Shown here piece after piece: positions 1 to 8,658 of a DNA stretch of 64,000 nucleotides. The translations under genes were made by a program, and so were the position numbers. Origin of the DNA: Mesorhizobium sp. LMG 17147 (GTDB lineage: Bacteria > Pseudomonadota > Alphaproteobacteria > Rhizobiales > Rhizobiaceae); NCBI RefSeq assembly GCF_024297145.1, contig NZ_JANCTC010000015.1:41259-105258 (forward strand), given 5' to 3'. Every line of letters starts with the position of its first letter. Positions within the stretch are counted from its first letter, which is position 1. Below the pieces are notes generated by a model, which saw only the letters and a list, made by a program, of their open reading frames with translations, did not search any database and was not told the origin of the DNA.

Positions 1-898
1 AGGGCCCATCTGGGCGTTTCGCGGGTCACGGTCGGCGTGCTCACGCGCAAATCTCCGCTCGGTCACAGAGACGCATCGGCCTTCTCCCTATCGGCCAGAT
101 TGTGCCAACTTGAACTTTTGTAAGTTTGTTGTGCCTTTTGTTAAGAACGTGTCGGACGGCCGCCGATTTGTCAAGTGTCGGTTCCGTCAGCGCTCAAGGG
201 GTTTGCTCCTGTCCCAGAGGATGCCGTCATCGCCAGGTATGGAGTTGTTTTTGGAGGGAACGCCGCCGGTAAATGCCGTGTGTCAGCATCAAAAGCGCTC
301 AGGGCTGCCGTCAACTCTGGCAGCCCAAGGAAAGCTACAGAACGCATCGAGGAGATCGGGAGGATACTCCGGGCTTTTGGAACTCCCTCCGGCTCACCCA
401 TCATTGTCGTCTTAGCGGTTATTTGTTCCCTCGGTTAACCACGTCCAAGATGGCGAACCTGCACGCATTGCTTTGATTTGATTGACCAGGGGTGGCCTAC
501 TGACAATCCAAATCGGCGGGTGAGGAGATGGTGCTCCACCACCTCGTCGAGGTTTCGCAAAATAGCAGCGTTTGGTTGCGCCTAGCCTACTCCGATAACA
601 TAGCGAGCGCTTGCTGCAGAGATCGCACCAGATCACCGGCCGCAGATGCTAAGGCCAGGAGGGGAGGGATAAGGTCGGCCCGTTGCGCGGAGGTCGTCGG
701 ATGGCTTGGTCGCGTCATGAGACGACATTTGCATCTTGTGCGGCGAGCGTCGCGATCCGACCTGTTGCTGTCGTCCGGAACGCTCTCATTCAGAGCGCAT
801 AAGTGCATTCCGGTCATTCGTGCTCGATCATGCTATACTCCGTCTCGGAAAGTAGCCATTGATGGCTAGGATTTCTGTTCGTCTGCGGAGCCAACTGG
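1..898. other. Left-edge region without a recognisable gene
   Basis: I see no gene I can support here. Short open frames exist on both strands between 110 and 640, but none has a convincing ribosome binding site or a family I recognise. Bases 100-150 are AT-richer than the surroundings, with TTGTGCC occurring twice and AACTT/AAGTT as an interrupted inverted repeat, so this could be a promoter or a decayed element. A TATACT hexamer at 834-839 could be the -10 box for the regulator starting at 899, but no good -35 box lies at the right distance. Confidence 0.3.
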
Positions 899-2572
899 AT
901 GGGCAGCTCAGATCGACAGCAATGCAACAGCGGCTCCTTGGAAGAGACGGATCAGCTCGCCCTCGGTCGTGAGACTTACGAAGAAAGGGCGTGGGGCGAC
1001 GCCTATAGGTTCCTCTCGCGCGCCGATGAGACGGCTCCGCTTGCCGTGGATGATCTCGAACGGCTGGCGATGTCGGCCTATTTGACCGGGCGCGACGAGG
1101 AGTACCTGCGGGCCCTGGAGCGAACCCATCATGCATATCTCGATGCTGGCGAATATCATCGCGCCGCCCGCTGCGCCTTCTGGCTGGGCCTGCGTCTTGT
1201 CTTTCGTGGGGAGATGGCTCCGGCGACCGGCTGGTTTGGACGGGCCCATCGACTGCTCGAACGCGAGCCAAATGATTGCGTCGAACAGGGTTATCTGATG
1301 CTGCCCCGCGTCGAACAGCATCTTGCTGCCGGCAACCTTGAGGCATCCTACGCTGCGGCCAGCGCCGCAGTCGAGATTGGCGAGCGCTTTGCGGACGCGG
1401 ATCTCGTTGCCTGTGCGCGGCACCTGCAGGGCCGTGTTCTGTTACGTCAGCGGCGGACCACAGAAGCTTTCGCGCTTCTCGATGAGGCGATGGTTTCGGT
1501 CACGGCCGGCGAATTGTCGCCGCTTTTTACCGGCTTGATCTACTGCAGCGTGATCGAAGCGTGTCAGCAAGTCCATGCTCTGGGTCGCGCACGCGAATGG
1601 ACTTCCGCTCTGGGGCGATGGTGCTCGGAACAGCCCCAGCTGATCAGTTTTAGCGGCACCTGCCTGATGCATCGCGCTGAAATCAAGCGGCTCAGCGGCG
1701 CATGGCAGGATGCAATCGACGAAGCGCAGCATGCCGTGGAGCGTTTGACGCAGTCAAATAATCGAAAAGATACGGCTGGGGCGTGGTACCAGTTGGCGGA
1801 AGTACACCGCCTCCGTGGAGACTTTGAAGCGGCCGAACGGGCATATCGGAGTGCAAGCCAATATGGCTTCGAACCGCAGCCGGGCCTTGCCCTGTTGCGG
1901 TTGGCCGAAAGGCACATCGATGCGGCTGTGGCCGCAATCCGGCGCGTCATGGCCGGGACGACCGACGAAGTGAAGCGCATTCGGCTGTTGCCAGCTCACG
2001 TCGAGATCATGCTGGCGGCTGACGACATCGAGGAAGCGCGCCGTGCCTGCCACGAACTGTCGGAGGTTGCAAAAAGCTACGGAACCGAACCGTTGCGCGC
2101 CCTTGCCGCCCACACGCGGGGAGCGGTGGAACTGGCAGAAGGCGAAGCGCAGGCCGCGGCGATTTGTCTGCGCCGGGCAATAGAGGAGTGGCAGCAAGTC
2201 GACGCACCATACGAAGCAGCGCGCGTACGCGTCACCATGGGCCTGGCATACCGCGCCCTCGGTGACGAAGACGGCGCGACACTGGAGCTGCAGGCAGCAC
2301 GGACGGTATTTCAGCAGCTTGGTGCCACGCCCGACGTTTCTCGCATCGATGCCCTGCTTGACATGCGGTCGGAGGAAGCCAGCAGTCTCTCTGCCCGCGA
2401 GTTGCAAGTCCTCCGCCTGATCGCTTCTGGCAAAACCAACAAGGAAATCGCCAACGAACTGCATTTGAGCGGAAAGACAGTAGACAGGCACGCAAGCAAC
2501 ATCTTCAACAAGCTCGACGTCCCCACTCGCACCGCCGCCACCGCTTGGGCCTACGAGCACCGCCTAGTCTGA
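899..2572 (+). CDS. LuxR-family transcriptional regulator with TPR-like body
   Basis: This 557-residue protein ends in a LuxR/NarL-type helix-turn-helix (about residues 493-557: SARELQVLRLIASGKTNKEI, then the recognition helix LSGKTVDRHASNIFNKL). The long N-terminal part is built of degenerate alpha-helical repeats of TPR type (for example YHRAARCAFWLGLRLVFRGE and AGAWYQLAEVHRLRGDFEAA). It has no receiver domain, no autoinducer domain and no Walker A motif, so it resembles a MalT-like regulator without its ATPase. The ATG at 899 follows GGAG. It probably binds DNA in response to a protein or small-molecule contact sensed by the repeats. The two downstream genes on the same strand are natural candidate targets; that link is inference. 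Confidence 0.85.
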   Translation: MGSSDRQQCNSGSLEETDQLALGRETYEERAWGDAYRFLSRADETAPLAVDDLERLAMSAYLTGRDEEYLRALERTHHAYLDAGEYHRAARCAFWLGLRLVFRGEMAPATGWFGRAHRLLEREPNDCVEQGYLMLPRVEQHLAAGNLEASYAAASAAVEIGERFADADLVACARHLQGRVLLRQRRTTEAFALLDEAMVSVTAGELSPLFTGLIYCSVIEACQQVHALGRAREWTSALGRWCSEQPQLISFSGTCLMHRAEIKRLSGAWQDAIDEAQHAVERLTQSNNRKDTAGAWYQLAEVHRLRGDFEAAERAYRSASQYGFEPQPGLALLRLAERHIDAAVAAIRRVMAGTTDEVKRIRLLPAHVEIMLAADDIEEARRACHELSEVAKSYGTEPLRALAAHTRGAVELAEGEAQAAAICLRRAIEEWQQVDAPYEAARVRVTMGLAYRALGDEDGATLELQAARTVFQQLGATPDVSRIDALLDMRSEEASSLSARELQVLRLIASGKTNKEIANELHLSGKTVDRHASNIFNKLDVPTRTAATAWAYEHRLV

Positions 2573-2581
2573 GCGTGCCCG

Positions 2582-2603
2582 GCATGGGTGGAATCACCCA
2601 TGC
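2582..2603. terminator. Perfect stem-loop after the LuxR gene
   Basis: GCATGGGTG (2582-2590) and CACCCATGC (2595-2603) form a perfect 9-bp stem with a GAAT loop, ten bases after the regulator's stop codon. No T-run follows, so it may be a weak terminator, an attenuator before the next gene, or a dyad bound by a regulator. Confidence 0.45.
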
Positions 2604-2773
2604 ATAGTCGGCGCCGATTGGGTGGTTCGCCCGAAGCGCCGCCTTCCCTTCCGGCCTAAGCTTGCACCTGTCGGCTATGGATGCGCGCCGCCTCGGCGCA
2701 ACTCGCCTGCAGACTGCAGGACGGACGCAGTGATCGTGCTGCAAACATCCGGCCACAATGAAAGGAGGAAGCG

Positions 2774-3454
2774 ATGTCACGTACCGATACCGGGATGCGG
2801 GTCGCGGGCGCCTGGCTTGCAATTGCTTCTGTACTCTTGGGTTTCGTCCTGGTCGGTCACGGGCCGATTCATCCCGACCTCGCCCTTCAAATGCACATCA
2901 TCGCCAACAACGTCACCCTGTGGGTGGTCGTGCATTGGGCCGCCGCGGCAGCACTGTCGCTGTTCGTCGTCGCGAGCCTGATCGTGCTGACCGCGGGCTC
3001 TCGCCTGACCGAACACTGGTGGACCCTATCCGCCTGGGCGGTGGTGCCGGTCGGCGCCCTCTGGACAATGACCACCGCCGTGGCCGAGGCCACCACCGTC
3101 GCCGATGCCGCCGCCGCCAACGATATGGCGCGCTTCTCGGCCTGGTGGGCGTTCGCCGAAGGCAAGGCCAACGGATTCATGTTCCTATGTCTGGCGGTTG
3201 TCGTGATCGCCGGCAATGAGGCGCTGAGCCGGCAACAGATAACGCCGACCTGGGCGTCACTGGTCGGAGTTGTGGCCGGGCTTGCTGCCTTTGCCGGCTG
3301 GCCGTTGGGCATGTGGTTCGGCATCTGGCTGGGCAGCCTCGTCTGGGTTGCGTCGTCTTTCGTGATGGCCCTTTGGACGTTGTGGTTCGGATTGGGGCTC
3401 GCGCGAACCGAGATCAGCGTGTCAAGCGCTCGCAGCTCAAGCTCTGGCGCGTGA
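2774..3454 (+). CDS. Integral membrane protein of unknown function
   Basis: This 226-residue protein has about five or six hydrophobic segments. Examples begin at VAGAWLAIASVLLGFVLVGH near the N-terminus, at LWVVVHWAAAAALSLFVVAS, and at ASLVGVVAGLAAFAGWPLGM. The C-terminus is short, polar and serine-rich. I do not recognise a named family. The start at 2774 is well fixed by AAAGGAGG (2761-2768) five bases upstream. It lies between the LuxR regulator and the hydrolase-methyltransferase fusion, with short gaps, and probably shares their transcript. Nothing in the sequence indicates transport of a defined substrate. Confidence 0.7.
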   Translation: MSRTDTGMRVAGAWLAIASVLLGFVLVGHGPIHPDLALQMHIIANNVTLWVVVHWAAAAALSLFVVASLIVLTAGSRLTEHWWTLSAWAVVPVGALWTMTTAVAEATTVADAAAANDMARFSAWWAFAEGKANGFMFLCLAVVVIAGNEALSRQQITPTWASLVGVVAGLAAFAGWPLGMWFGIWLGSLVWVASSFVMALWTLWFGLGLARTEISVSSARSSSSGA

Positions 3455-3519
3455 GCAACCCAAGAGGCCGGGCGGCACGCGCAAGACGAAATCGTCCTAT
3501 CAACATTAGGGAGGCCATG

Positions 3520-5268
3520 ATGACTCACGTTGAAGGTTACACCGCCACCCCGGCGGCGATTGATTCGAACCCCATATCCGGAGAAGCTGCGCGCAAGCGC
3601 CTGCTCACCGGGCTATCGATCGCCGAACGGCGGCTCGAATTGGCCGGCATCTCGACCGTGCTACTGGAAGGGGGCGCGGGATCACCGATCGTGCTGTTGC
3701 ATGGCCCAGGAGAACATGCAGCAAAGTGGCTGAGAATTCTTCCGGAGCTTGTGAGAACGCATCACGTAATCGCACCCGATCTGCCGGGCCACGGCACGTC
3801 GGGGACCCTCGAGGGACCGATTCATCCCGATCGTGTTCTCGCGTGGCTTGGCCAACTCATCGAACGCACCTGCCCAACGCCGCCCATTCTTGTCGGCCAA
3901 ATTCTCGGCGCCGCAATTGCTGCTCGCTTTGCCGCCAAGCACGGTAACCAGCTCCGCTGCTTGGTGCTGTCGGACGCGCTCGGCCTTGCGCCGTTTCAGC
4001 CGGCGCCTGAATTCGGTGCGGCCCTCTCCGCGTTCATCATGGAGCCAAGTCCGGAAAGCCATGACCGCCTCTGGCAGCAATGCGCCTTCGACCTCGACGC
4101 GCTGCGTGATCATATGGGCGAGAACTGGGAGCGGCTGCGAGCCTACAATCTCGATCGCGCGCAGGCGCCGGAGTTGAAGCCGACCCAGCAAGGTCTGATG
4201 GAGCAGTTCGGATTTCCCGCAATCCCATCAGAGGAACTGGCGCGCATCAGAATCCCGACCTTCCTGATCTGGGGGCGGCACGATCTTGCCACCCCATTGC
4301 CTGTAGCGGAAGCGGCGAGCGTCCGATTTGGGTGGCCGCTCCACATTATCGACGGCGCCGCCGATGATCCGCCGATCGAGCAGCCTGCCGAATTTGTAAA
4401 GGTGCTGCGGGCTGCTCTTACCGCAGCCGGATCCGCGGCTCCTCAGGCGCTGCCGGACACACGTGAGGCTTGGGACCGAATTGCCTCGGGTTACGATCGG
4501 ACGAATACCGAAACACAGATGTGGCTTGGCAATGAGAGTCTGGTCAGGGCAGGGCTCCGCGCGGGCATGCGCCTTCTAGACATTGCATCCGGCAGCGGCG
4601 CGCTCAGTATCCCGGCAGCTCGGATCGGTGCCGAGGTACTCGCCGTCGATCAGTCGCCCGTCATGCTCCGCCTGTTGCGAGAGCGCGCCAGCCGCGAAAG
4701 CCTGGAAATCGACACCCGCGTGATGGACGGGCATGCGCTTGCCTTTGACGACGACAGCTTTGACATGGCGGGGTCTCAGTTTGGGGTCATGCTCTTTCCC
4801 GACATGCCGAAGGGCATTCGGGAGATGACGCGGGTTGTCAAACCTGGAGGGCGGGTGCTGGTCATTGCCTATGGCGATCCGCATCGGATCGACTTTCTCG
4901 CATTCCTGGTCGGGGCCATTCAGGCGGTACGACCGGACTTCAATGGTCCGCCCATGGACCCGACGCCGCTGCCGTTCCAGCTCAGCGATCCAGAGCGGCT
5001 TGCCCGCGAACTGGCGAAGGCCGGGCTGAAGGACCTTAATGTCGAGACGATCACCGAGAGCACAGCGTTCAAGTCAGGCGCTGAGCTATGGGATTGGATC
5101 GTGTGGAGCAATCCGATTGTCGAGGACGTGCTTGGCAGCCTCGCGTTGAGCGAAGGCGAGCGCGTGGTCATTCGCCAGACGCTCGATTCCATGGTGCGTG
5201 AACGGGCCGGCGATGACGGCTCGGCCATTCTCAGAAACCCCGTCAATATTGGCATCGGCACCAAATGA
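3520..5268 (+). CDS. Fusion of an alpha/beta-hydrolase-like domain and a SAM methyltransferase
   Basis: The protein has 582 residues if started at the ATG at 3520, which lies five bases after AGGGAGG; an adjacent ATG at 3517 is too close to that site. Residues 1 to about 300 have an alpha/beta-hydrolase fold (LLHGPGEHAAKW, then APDLPGHGTSG). The nucleophile elbow reads VGQILGA, so the usual Ser of GxSxG is Ile128. The loop that normally carries the catalytic His reads GAADDPPIEQP, with Asp282 in its place. Residues about 310-582 form a class I SAM methyltransferase of UbiE type, with motif I LLDIASGSGALS (Asp354 to Gly360) and a post-motif Asp in VLAVDQSP. The hydrolase half is probably a binding or scaffold domain. 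The methyl acceptor is unknown. Confidence 0.8.
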   Translation: MTHVEGYTATPAAIDSNPISGEAARKRLLTGLSIAERRLELAGISTVLLEGGAGSPIVLLHGPGEHAAKWLRILPELVRTHHVIAPDLPGHGTSGTLEGPIHPDRVLAWLGQLIERTCPTPPILVGQILGAAIAARFAAKHGNQLRCLVLSDALGLAPFQPAPEFGAALSAFIMEPSPESHDRLWQQCAFDLDALRDHMGENWERLRAYNLDRAQAPELKPTQQGLMEQFGFPAIPSEELARIRIPTFLIWGRHDLATPLPVAEAASVRFGWPLHIIDGAADDPPIEQPAEFVKVLRAALTAAGSAAPQALPDTREAWDRIASGYDRTNTETQMWLGNESLVRAGLRAGMRLLDIASGSGALSIPAARIGAEVLAVDQSPVMLRLLRERASRESLEIDTRVMDGHALAFDDDSFDMAGSQFGVMLFPDMPKGIREMTRVVKPGGRVLVIAYGDPHRIDFLAFLVGAIQAVRPDFNGPPMDPTPLPFQLSDPERLARELAKAGLKDLNVETITESTAFKSGAELWDWIVWSNPIVEDVLGSLALSEGERVVIRQTLDSMVRERAGDDGSAILRNPVNIGIGTK

Positions 5269-5469
5269 CTGCGCGGCGATGGACCGGAGGATGGTGGCCG
5301 AGAAGGTGGCCCGTCCGAATAGATTCGAACTCCTGCCCCCGGGGACTAGAGGAGCGCAAGGTGCGACGAAGTCGTTTCTGGGTTTTATCCTTGGGTTCGC
5401 CGGACCATACGAGATGATACGAGACATATGGGTTGCCGAACCAGCCGCTCTGTAGAAAACAGCGTCCCC

Positions 5470-6516
5470 TTAATCCGGCAATTGGATCTGAAGCTTTACG
5501 TCCGCCGGCCGGGCTTCGACTGCGCGGTCGAAGGCGGTGATGGAGTCTTCGAAGGGGAAGGTCGCCGAAATCAATGGTTTGAGATCGACGCGGCCCGATC
5601 CCATCAGTGCGATCGCCCGGTCATATTGGTGGGCATAGCGGAATACCGTCTCGATGCGGATTTCCTTGGTAGAGGCCGTAGCGATGTCGAACGCCACCGG
5701 CGCGACCGGCAGGCCGACCACCACCAGGGTACCACCGGGCCGCGGCAGATCGAGCAGGGTCTCCCATGCCTTGGACGAGCCCGAGCATTCAAACACCACG
5801 TCGGCGCCCCAGCCGTCGGTCAGGCGCTTGACCTCCGCGGGCAGGCTCTTGTCGCGGATGTTGACCGGGATCACACCCTGGTAGCCGGCCGCAATTTCGA
5901 GCTTGGGTTGGGCGAGATCGGCGACGATGGCGCGGGCGCAGCCGCCGGCCAGCGCGGCGATCGCCACCATCGTGCCGATCGGCCCGGCCCCAATCACCAC
6001 CGCGGTGTCACCCGGCGCAATCTTCGCTTTGGCCGCCGCCTGCATTCCGACAGCGAAGGGCTCCACCATGGCGCCCTCGGCGAAGCTGACATTGTCGGGC
6101 AGTTTGAAAGTGTAGTTGGCGGGGTGGACGACATAGGGCGTCAGCACGCCGTGGATTGGCGGCGTTGCCCAGAACCTGACCGCTGGATCGATATTGTAGA
6201 GGCCGAGCCGGCTCGCCCGCGAATTGGGATCGGGGATACCCGGCTCCATGCAGACGCGGTCGCCGACCTTCAGATGCTCGACGCCTTCCCCCGTTTCGAC
6301 GACGGTGCCGGCGGCTTCATGGCCCAAGACCATCGGCGCTTCGACCACGAACGGGCCGATGCGGCCATGCGTGTAGTAGTGCACGTCGGAGCCGCAGATG
6401 CCGACAGTGTGGATTTTGATGCGAACTTCGCCCGGGCCGACGGTCTGTGGCAGATCGATGTCACGCAGCTTGAGTTCGTGTTGGCGTTCGAGGACAAGGG
6501 CGCGCACGTTCGTCAT
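5470..6516 (-). CDS. Zinc-dependent polyol (xylitol/sorbitol-type) dehydrogenase
   Basis: This 348-residue medium-chain dehydrogenase probably oxidises a sugar alcohol to a ketose with NAD(P). Catalytic zinc ligands are visible as Cys in GICGSDVHYYTHGR and His-Glu in LGHEAAGTV, with the third region at VEPFAVGMQ. The Rossmann motif is VVIGAGPIGTM. The four-cysteine structural zinc lobe of many alcohol dehydrogenases is absent; the segment MEPGIPDPNSRASRLGLYNI takes its place, as in xylitol dehydrogenases. It is transcribed away from the methyltransferase fusion, with no ABC transporter next to it, so the in vivo substrate is uncertain. Confidence 0.85.
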   Translation of the reverse strand: MTNVRALVLERQHELKLRDIDLPQTVGPGEVRIKIHTVGICGSDVHYYTHGRIGPFVVEAPMVLGHEAAGTVVETGEGVEHLKVGDRVCMEPGIPDPNSRASRLGLYNIDPAVRFWATPPIHGVLTPYVVHPANYTFKLPDNVSFAEGAMVEPFAVGMQAAAKAKIAPGDTAVVIGAGPIGTMVAIAALAGGCARAIVADLAQPKLEIAAGYQGVIPVNIRDKSLPAEVKRLTDGWGADVVFECSGSSKAWETLLDLPRPGGTLVVVGLPVAPVAFDIATASTKEIRIETVFRYAHQYDRAIALMGSGRVDLKPLISATFPFEDSITAFDRAVEARPADVKLQIQLPD

Positions 6517-6648
6517 CGACGTAGTCTCCTCTAAAGCCGATCGTAGGGGCCTTTAACCCCCTACGGGTATACACACCGTCCATCTATGCATCATTGTTCT
6601 CCGGGCTGGCGCTGTGGCCCCGATAGACGCGATCGAGCGCAGGCAGGT

Positions 6649-7488
6649 TCAGTTGGTGCTGGTTGTGGGGGTGAACCCGCACTGCTTCTGTTCCATATCG
6701 ATCTGTTTCGTGATGCGGACGGCGTTCTGCGCGTAGGCCTCCGTCACGGAGCCACTATTCACGGTCTTGCCCTTCAGCGGACTCACGCCTGCGCAGAGGT
6801 GGAAAACATGCGGCTCGGCGGACTTCGCGGCTCCGTTTTCGGGCGCGATCCAGTAGACGACATCCTGACCGGCGGGGTGGCTCGCGTCCCGCGTCGCCGC
6901 CGTTACCGCGGCGGTGTCCGTCGCGATCGCCTGCGCCTGAGCGGCGACATCGGGCGAACAGGCGGTGGTGGGCTGCCCCGACTTGATCTGGGCTGCGCAT
7001 GCGTTCATATCCTGGGTGTACTGCTCGACCGACGGGGGGGTGAAACTGATCCCCATGACCGTTGCGAGCACGGCCAGCGCAGCGCCGACGCCGCCGGCAA
7101 CCTTCTTGGTCCGCGGATCCATGTTTTTGTCGGTGAGGATCAAGAAAACCAGCGGAAGGAAGGCAATCAGCGTGATAATTGCGCCGAGCTGGTTTTGGAA
7201 GAAGAACCTGGCCGTGTCGGATGCACGGGCCGGATCGTGCCTGTTGGCCGCCTTCCACAGCAAGTTGCCGGCGATTGCGAAAATCGCGATGCCGACCAGA
7301 AGGCCGATGACCAGCGGCAGGTGTGCCTGGTCGAACTTGTTCTGGCGAAGCAGCATGATTCCGTAGATCTCGCCGCCAATAGCGACGATCCACGAGAGTG
7401 CGGCGAAAAGGCGAAGACGCGTGGCGGAGGACTTCTGGCCCTGCGTCGCTTGCCAATCCTTGGTAACGTCTGGCTTGTTGTCGGTCAT
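6649..7488 (-). CDS. Membrane protein with a C-terminal extracytoplasmic domain, unknown function
   Basis: This 279-residue protein starts at the ATG at 7488 (MTDNKPDVTKDW), preceded by AGGGGAT. It has four hydrophobic segments (for example LFAALSWIVAIGGEIYGIML, LPLVIGLLVGIAIFAIAGNL, LGAIITLIAFLPLVFLIL and VAGGVGAALAVLATVMGISF). A C-terminal region of about 140 residues follows. That tail has four cysteines and a segment VVYWIAP...HVFHLCAGVSPLKGKT, which resembles small YW/VYH-Cys modules at the ends of other bacterial membrane proteins. I cannot name a function. It is a single gene between the dehydrogenase and the toxin-antitoxin pair. Confidence 0.65.
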   Translation of the reverse strand: MTDNKPDVTKDWQATQGQKSSATRLRLFAALSWIVAIGGEIYGIMLLRQNKFDQAHLPLVIGLLVGIAIFAIAGNLLWKAANRHDPARASDTARFFFQNQLGAIITLIAFLPLVFLILTDKNMDPRTKKVAGGVGAALAVLATVMGISFTPPSVEQYTQDMNACAAQIKSGQPTTACSPDVAAQAQAIATDTAAVTAATRDASHPAGQDVVYWIAPENGAAKSAEPHVFHLCAGVSPLKGKTVNSGSVTEAYAQNAVRITKQIDMEQKQCGFTPTTSTN

Positions 7489-7672
7489 GACCAGATCCCC
7501 TGATATCGACACTTCTGCGGGCAGCGTTAGACCAGAAGGCCAACCCGCCCGGCGCAACAGCATTGAACGAACGCCACCTGCCTTAGCGACGCGGCGCCAC
7601 GGCAGGCCTCATCTCCATTCATAATTCATATTGCGCATGAGTGAGTCCGTCCAGACCCACGCAGGCAGACGC

Positions 7673-7828
7673 CTATGCGGCGATGGCTCCGTTCTTCTTA
7701 ATCTCTGGCTCGAACTTGATGTAGCGGACTGACAACTTACGGCCAATAAATGCGACGTAGAGTATCTGCTCGGCAAAGAGGGCCCTCCGTCCGACGTCGC
7801 AGGGCAGATCAACCGGTTCGGCCAACAT
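7673..7828 (-). CDS. Small or residual ORF, 51 residues
   Basis: On the minus strand an open frame runs from an ATG at 7828 to TAG at 7673-7675. Its C-terminal half (ALFAEQILYVAFIGRKLSVR, then YIKFEPEIKK) looks protein-like in composition, unlike the shadow frames around it. The same frame stays open upstream of the ATG to about 7860, so this may be the tail of a truncated gene. I do not recognise the family and see no clear ribosome binding site. It lies between the membrane protein and the toxin-antitoxin promoter. The rest of 7489-7996 shows no gene. Confidence 0.3.
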   Translation of the reverse strand: MLAEPVDLPCDVGRRALFAEQILYVAFIGRKLSVRYIKFEPEIKKNGAIAA

Positions 7829-7948
7829 CAGAATCAGTCGAACGAGGGGGCGAGCGCGAATCCACGATGCCTGACGGCTTTCTAAAAGGCATCAATGCCA
7901 TTCAGTCGCCGCATGGCCAAGCTTGGCCCCCGACCATCTGTATTGATA

Positions 7949-7968
7949 ATAATGCAGATTTGCATTAT
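7949..7968. promoter_or_regulatory. Palindromic operator before the AbrB/PIN toxin-antitoxin pair
   Basis: ATAATGCA (7949-7956) and TGCATTAT (7961-7968) form a perfect 8-bp inverted repeat separated by GATT, about 28 bases before the antitoxin start. AbrB/MazE-type antitoxins usually bind such dyads at their own promoter, so this is a likely autoregulatory operator. It lies in an AT-rich patch suited to a promoter. Confidence 0.6.
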
Positions 7969-7996
7969 CTTATCGCGAGAACAGGAAATTTTTAAC

Positions 7997-8263
7997 GTGG
8001 CAACGTTGACAGTGACGACAAGGGGACAGGTGACCTTCCGCAAGGACGTGCTGCAACATTTGGGCATCAAACCGGGCGAGAAGATCGAGCTTGATCTGCT
8101 GCCCGACGGTCGGGCGGAATTGAGGGCTGCACGGGCGAAGGGGTCGTTCCGGGACCTCCACGGCTTCCTCAGAGGCAAGACGAACGGCCGGGTGCTCAGC
8201 ATCGAGGAGATCAACGAGGCGATAGCGGAAGCGGGCGCTGCGGCCGGGTCCGGCAAGGAATGA
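7997..8263 (+). CDS. AbrB/MazE-type antitoxin (VapB-like)
   Basis: This 88-residue protein begins with a SpoVT/AbrB swapped-hairpin domain (VATLTVTTRGQVTFRKDVLQ, then HLGIKPGEKIELDLLPDG). Its C-terminal tail of about 40 residues would bind and block the toxin. I chose GTG at 7997, behind AGGA. An in-frame ATG at 7952 sits inside the operator palindrome and would add residues outside the fold. The stop overlaps the toxin start by four bases (ATGA), the usual coupling for such pairs. It probably represses its own promoter through the palindrome upstream. Confidence 0.8.
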   Translation: MATLTVTTRGQVTFRKDVLQHLGIKPGEKIELDLLPDGRAELRAARAKGSFRDLHGFLRGKTNGRVLSIEEINEAIAEAGAAAGSGKE

Positions 8264-8658
8264 GGGTTACGGCCGACACGAATGTGCTGCTGCGCGCCTA
8301 TGTCGCCGATGATGAGGCGCAGGCGGCCATTGCCGTCGACCTGCTGGCCAAAGCGGACATCGTGGCCGTGAGCTTGCAGGCCTTGTGCGAGTTCGCCTGG
8401 GTTCTGGCCCGGCAGTACCAGACGGAGCGCGAAAATATTGCCGCGGCGATTCGGGCGTTGCTGAACACCGCGAATGTTGTCGTCAACCGGCCGGCAGTTG
8501 AGGCAGGGCTGTCAGTCCTCGATGCCGGCGGCGATTTCGCGGACGGCGTGATCGCTTTTGACGGCGGCTGGCTTGGCGGGGAGACTTTCGTCTCGTTTGA
8601 CCGGAAGACCGTCAATCTGCTCTCGGCGCAGGGACAATCCGTACAGCTTCTTTTCTAA
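8260..8658 (+). CDS. PIN-domain ribonuclease toxin (VapC family)
   Basis: This 132-residue protein has a PIN domain. The acidic residues expected to hold Mg2+ or Mn2+ can be seen: Asp in TADTNVLLRAYV near the N-terminus, Glu in LQALCEFAWVL, and Asp in GGDFADGVIAFDGG, with a final SFDRK. PIN toxins of this kind cleave RNA, often tRNA or rRNA, until held by their antitoxin. It overlaps the antitoxin gene by four bases and is in the same transcript. All expected active-site acids are present, so it looks intact. Confidence 0.85.
   Translation: MRVTADTNVLLRAYVADDEAQAAIAVDLLAKADIVAVSLQALCEFAWVLARQYQTERENIAAAIRALLNTANVVVNRPAVEAGLSVLDAGGDFADGVIAFDGGWLGGETFVSFDRKTVNLLSAQGQSVQLLF

Noticed and set aside
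175..438. An 87-codon open frame near the left edge
   Set aside because: No ribosome site, no recognisable domain, and an equally long antisense frame. It is not separable from chance.
3313..3519. Upstream extension of the hydrolase-methyltransferase frame to 3313
   Set aside because: The extra codons overlap the membrane protein gene, are arginine-rich, and lack a ribosome site. AGGGAGG before 3520 fixes the start.
5300..5345. A tRNA-like T-arm: GATTCGAACTCC resembles the reverse of a GTTCGAATC loop
   Set aside because: The flanking bases do not form a proper T-stem or acceptor stem, and no anticodon arm is present. At most it is a degenerate attachment-site relic.
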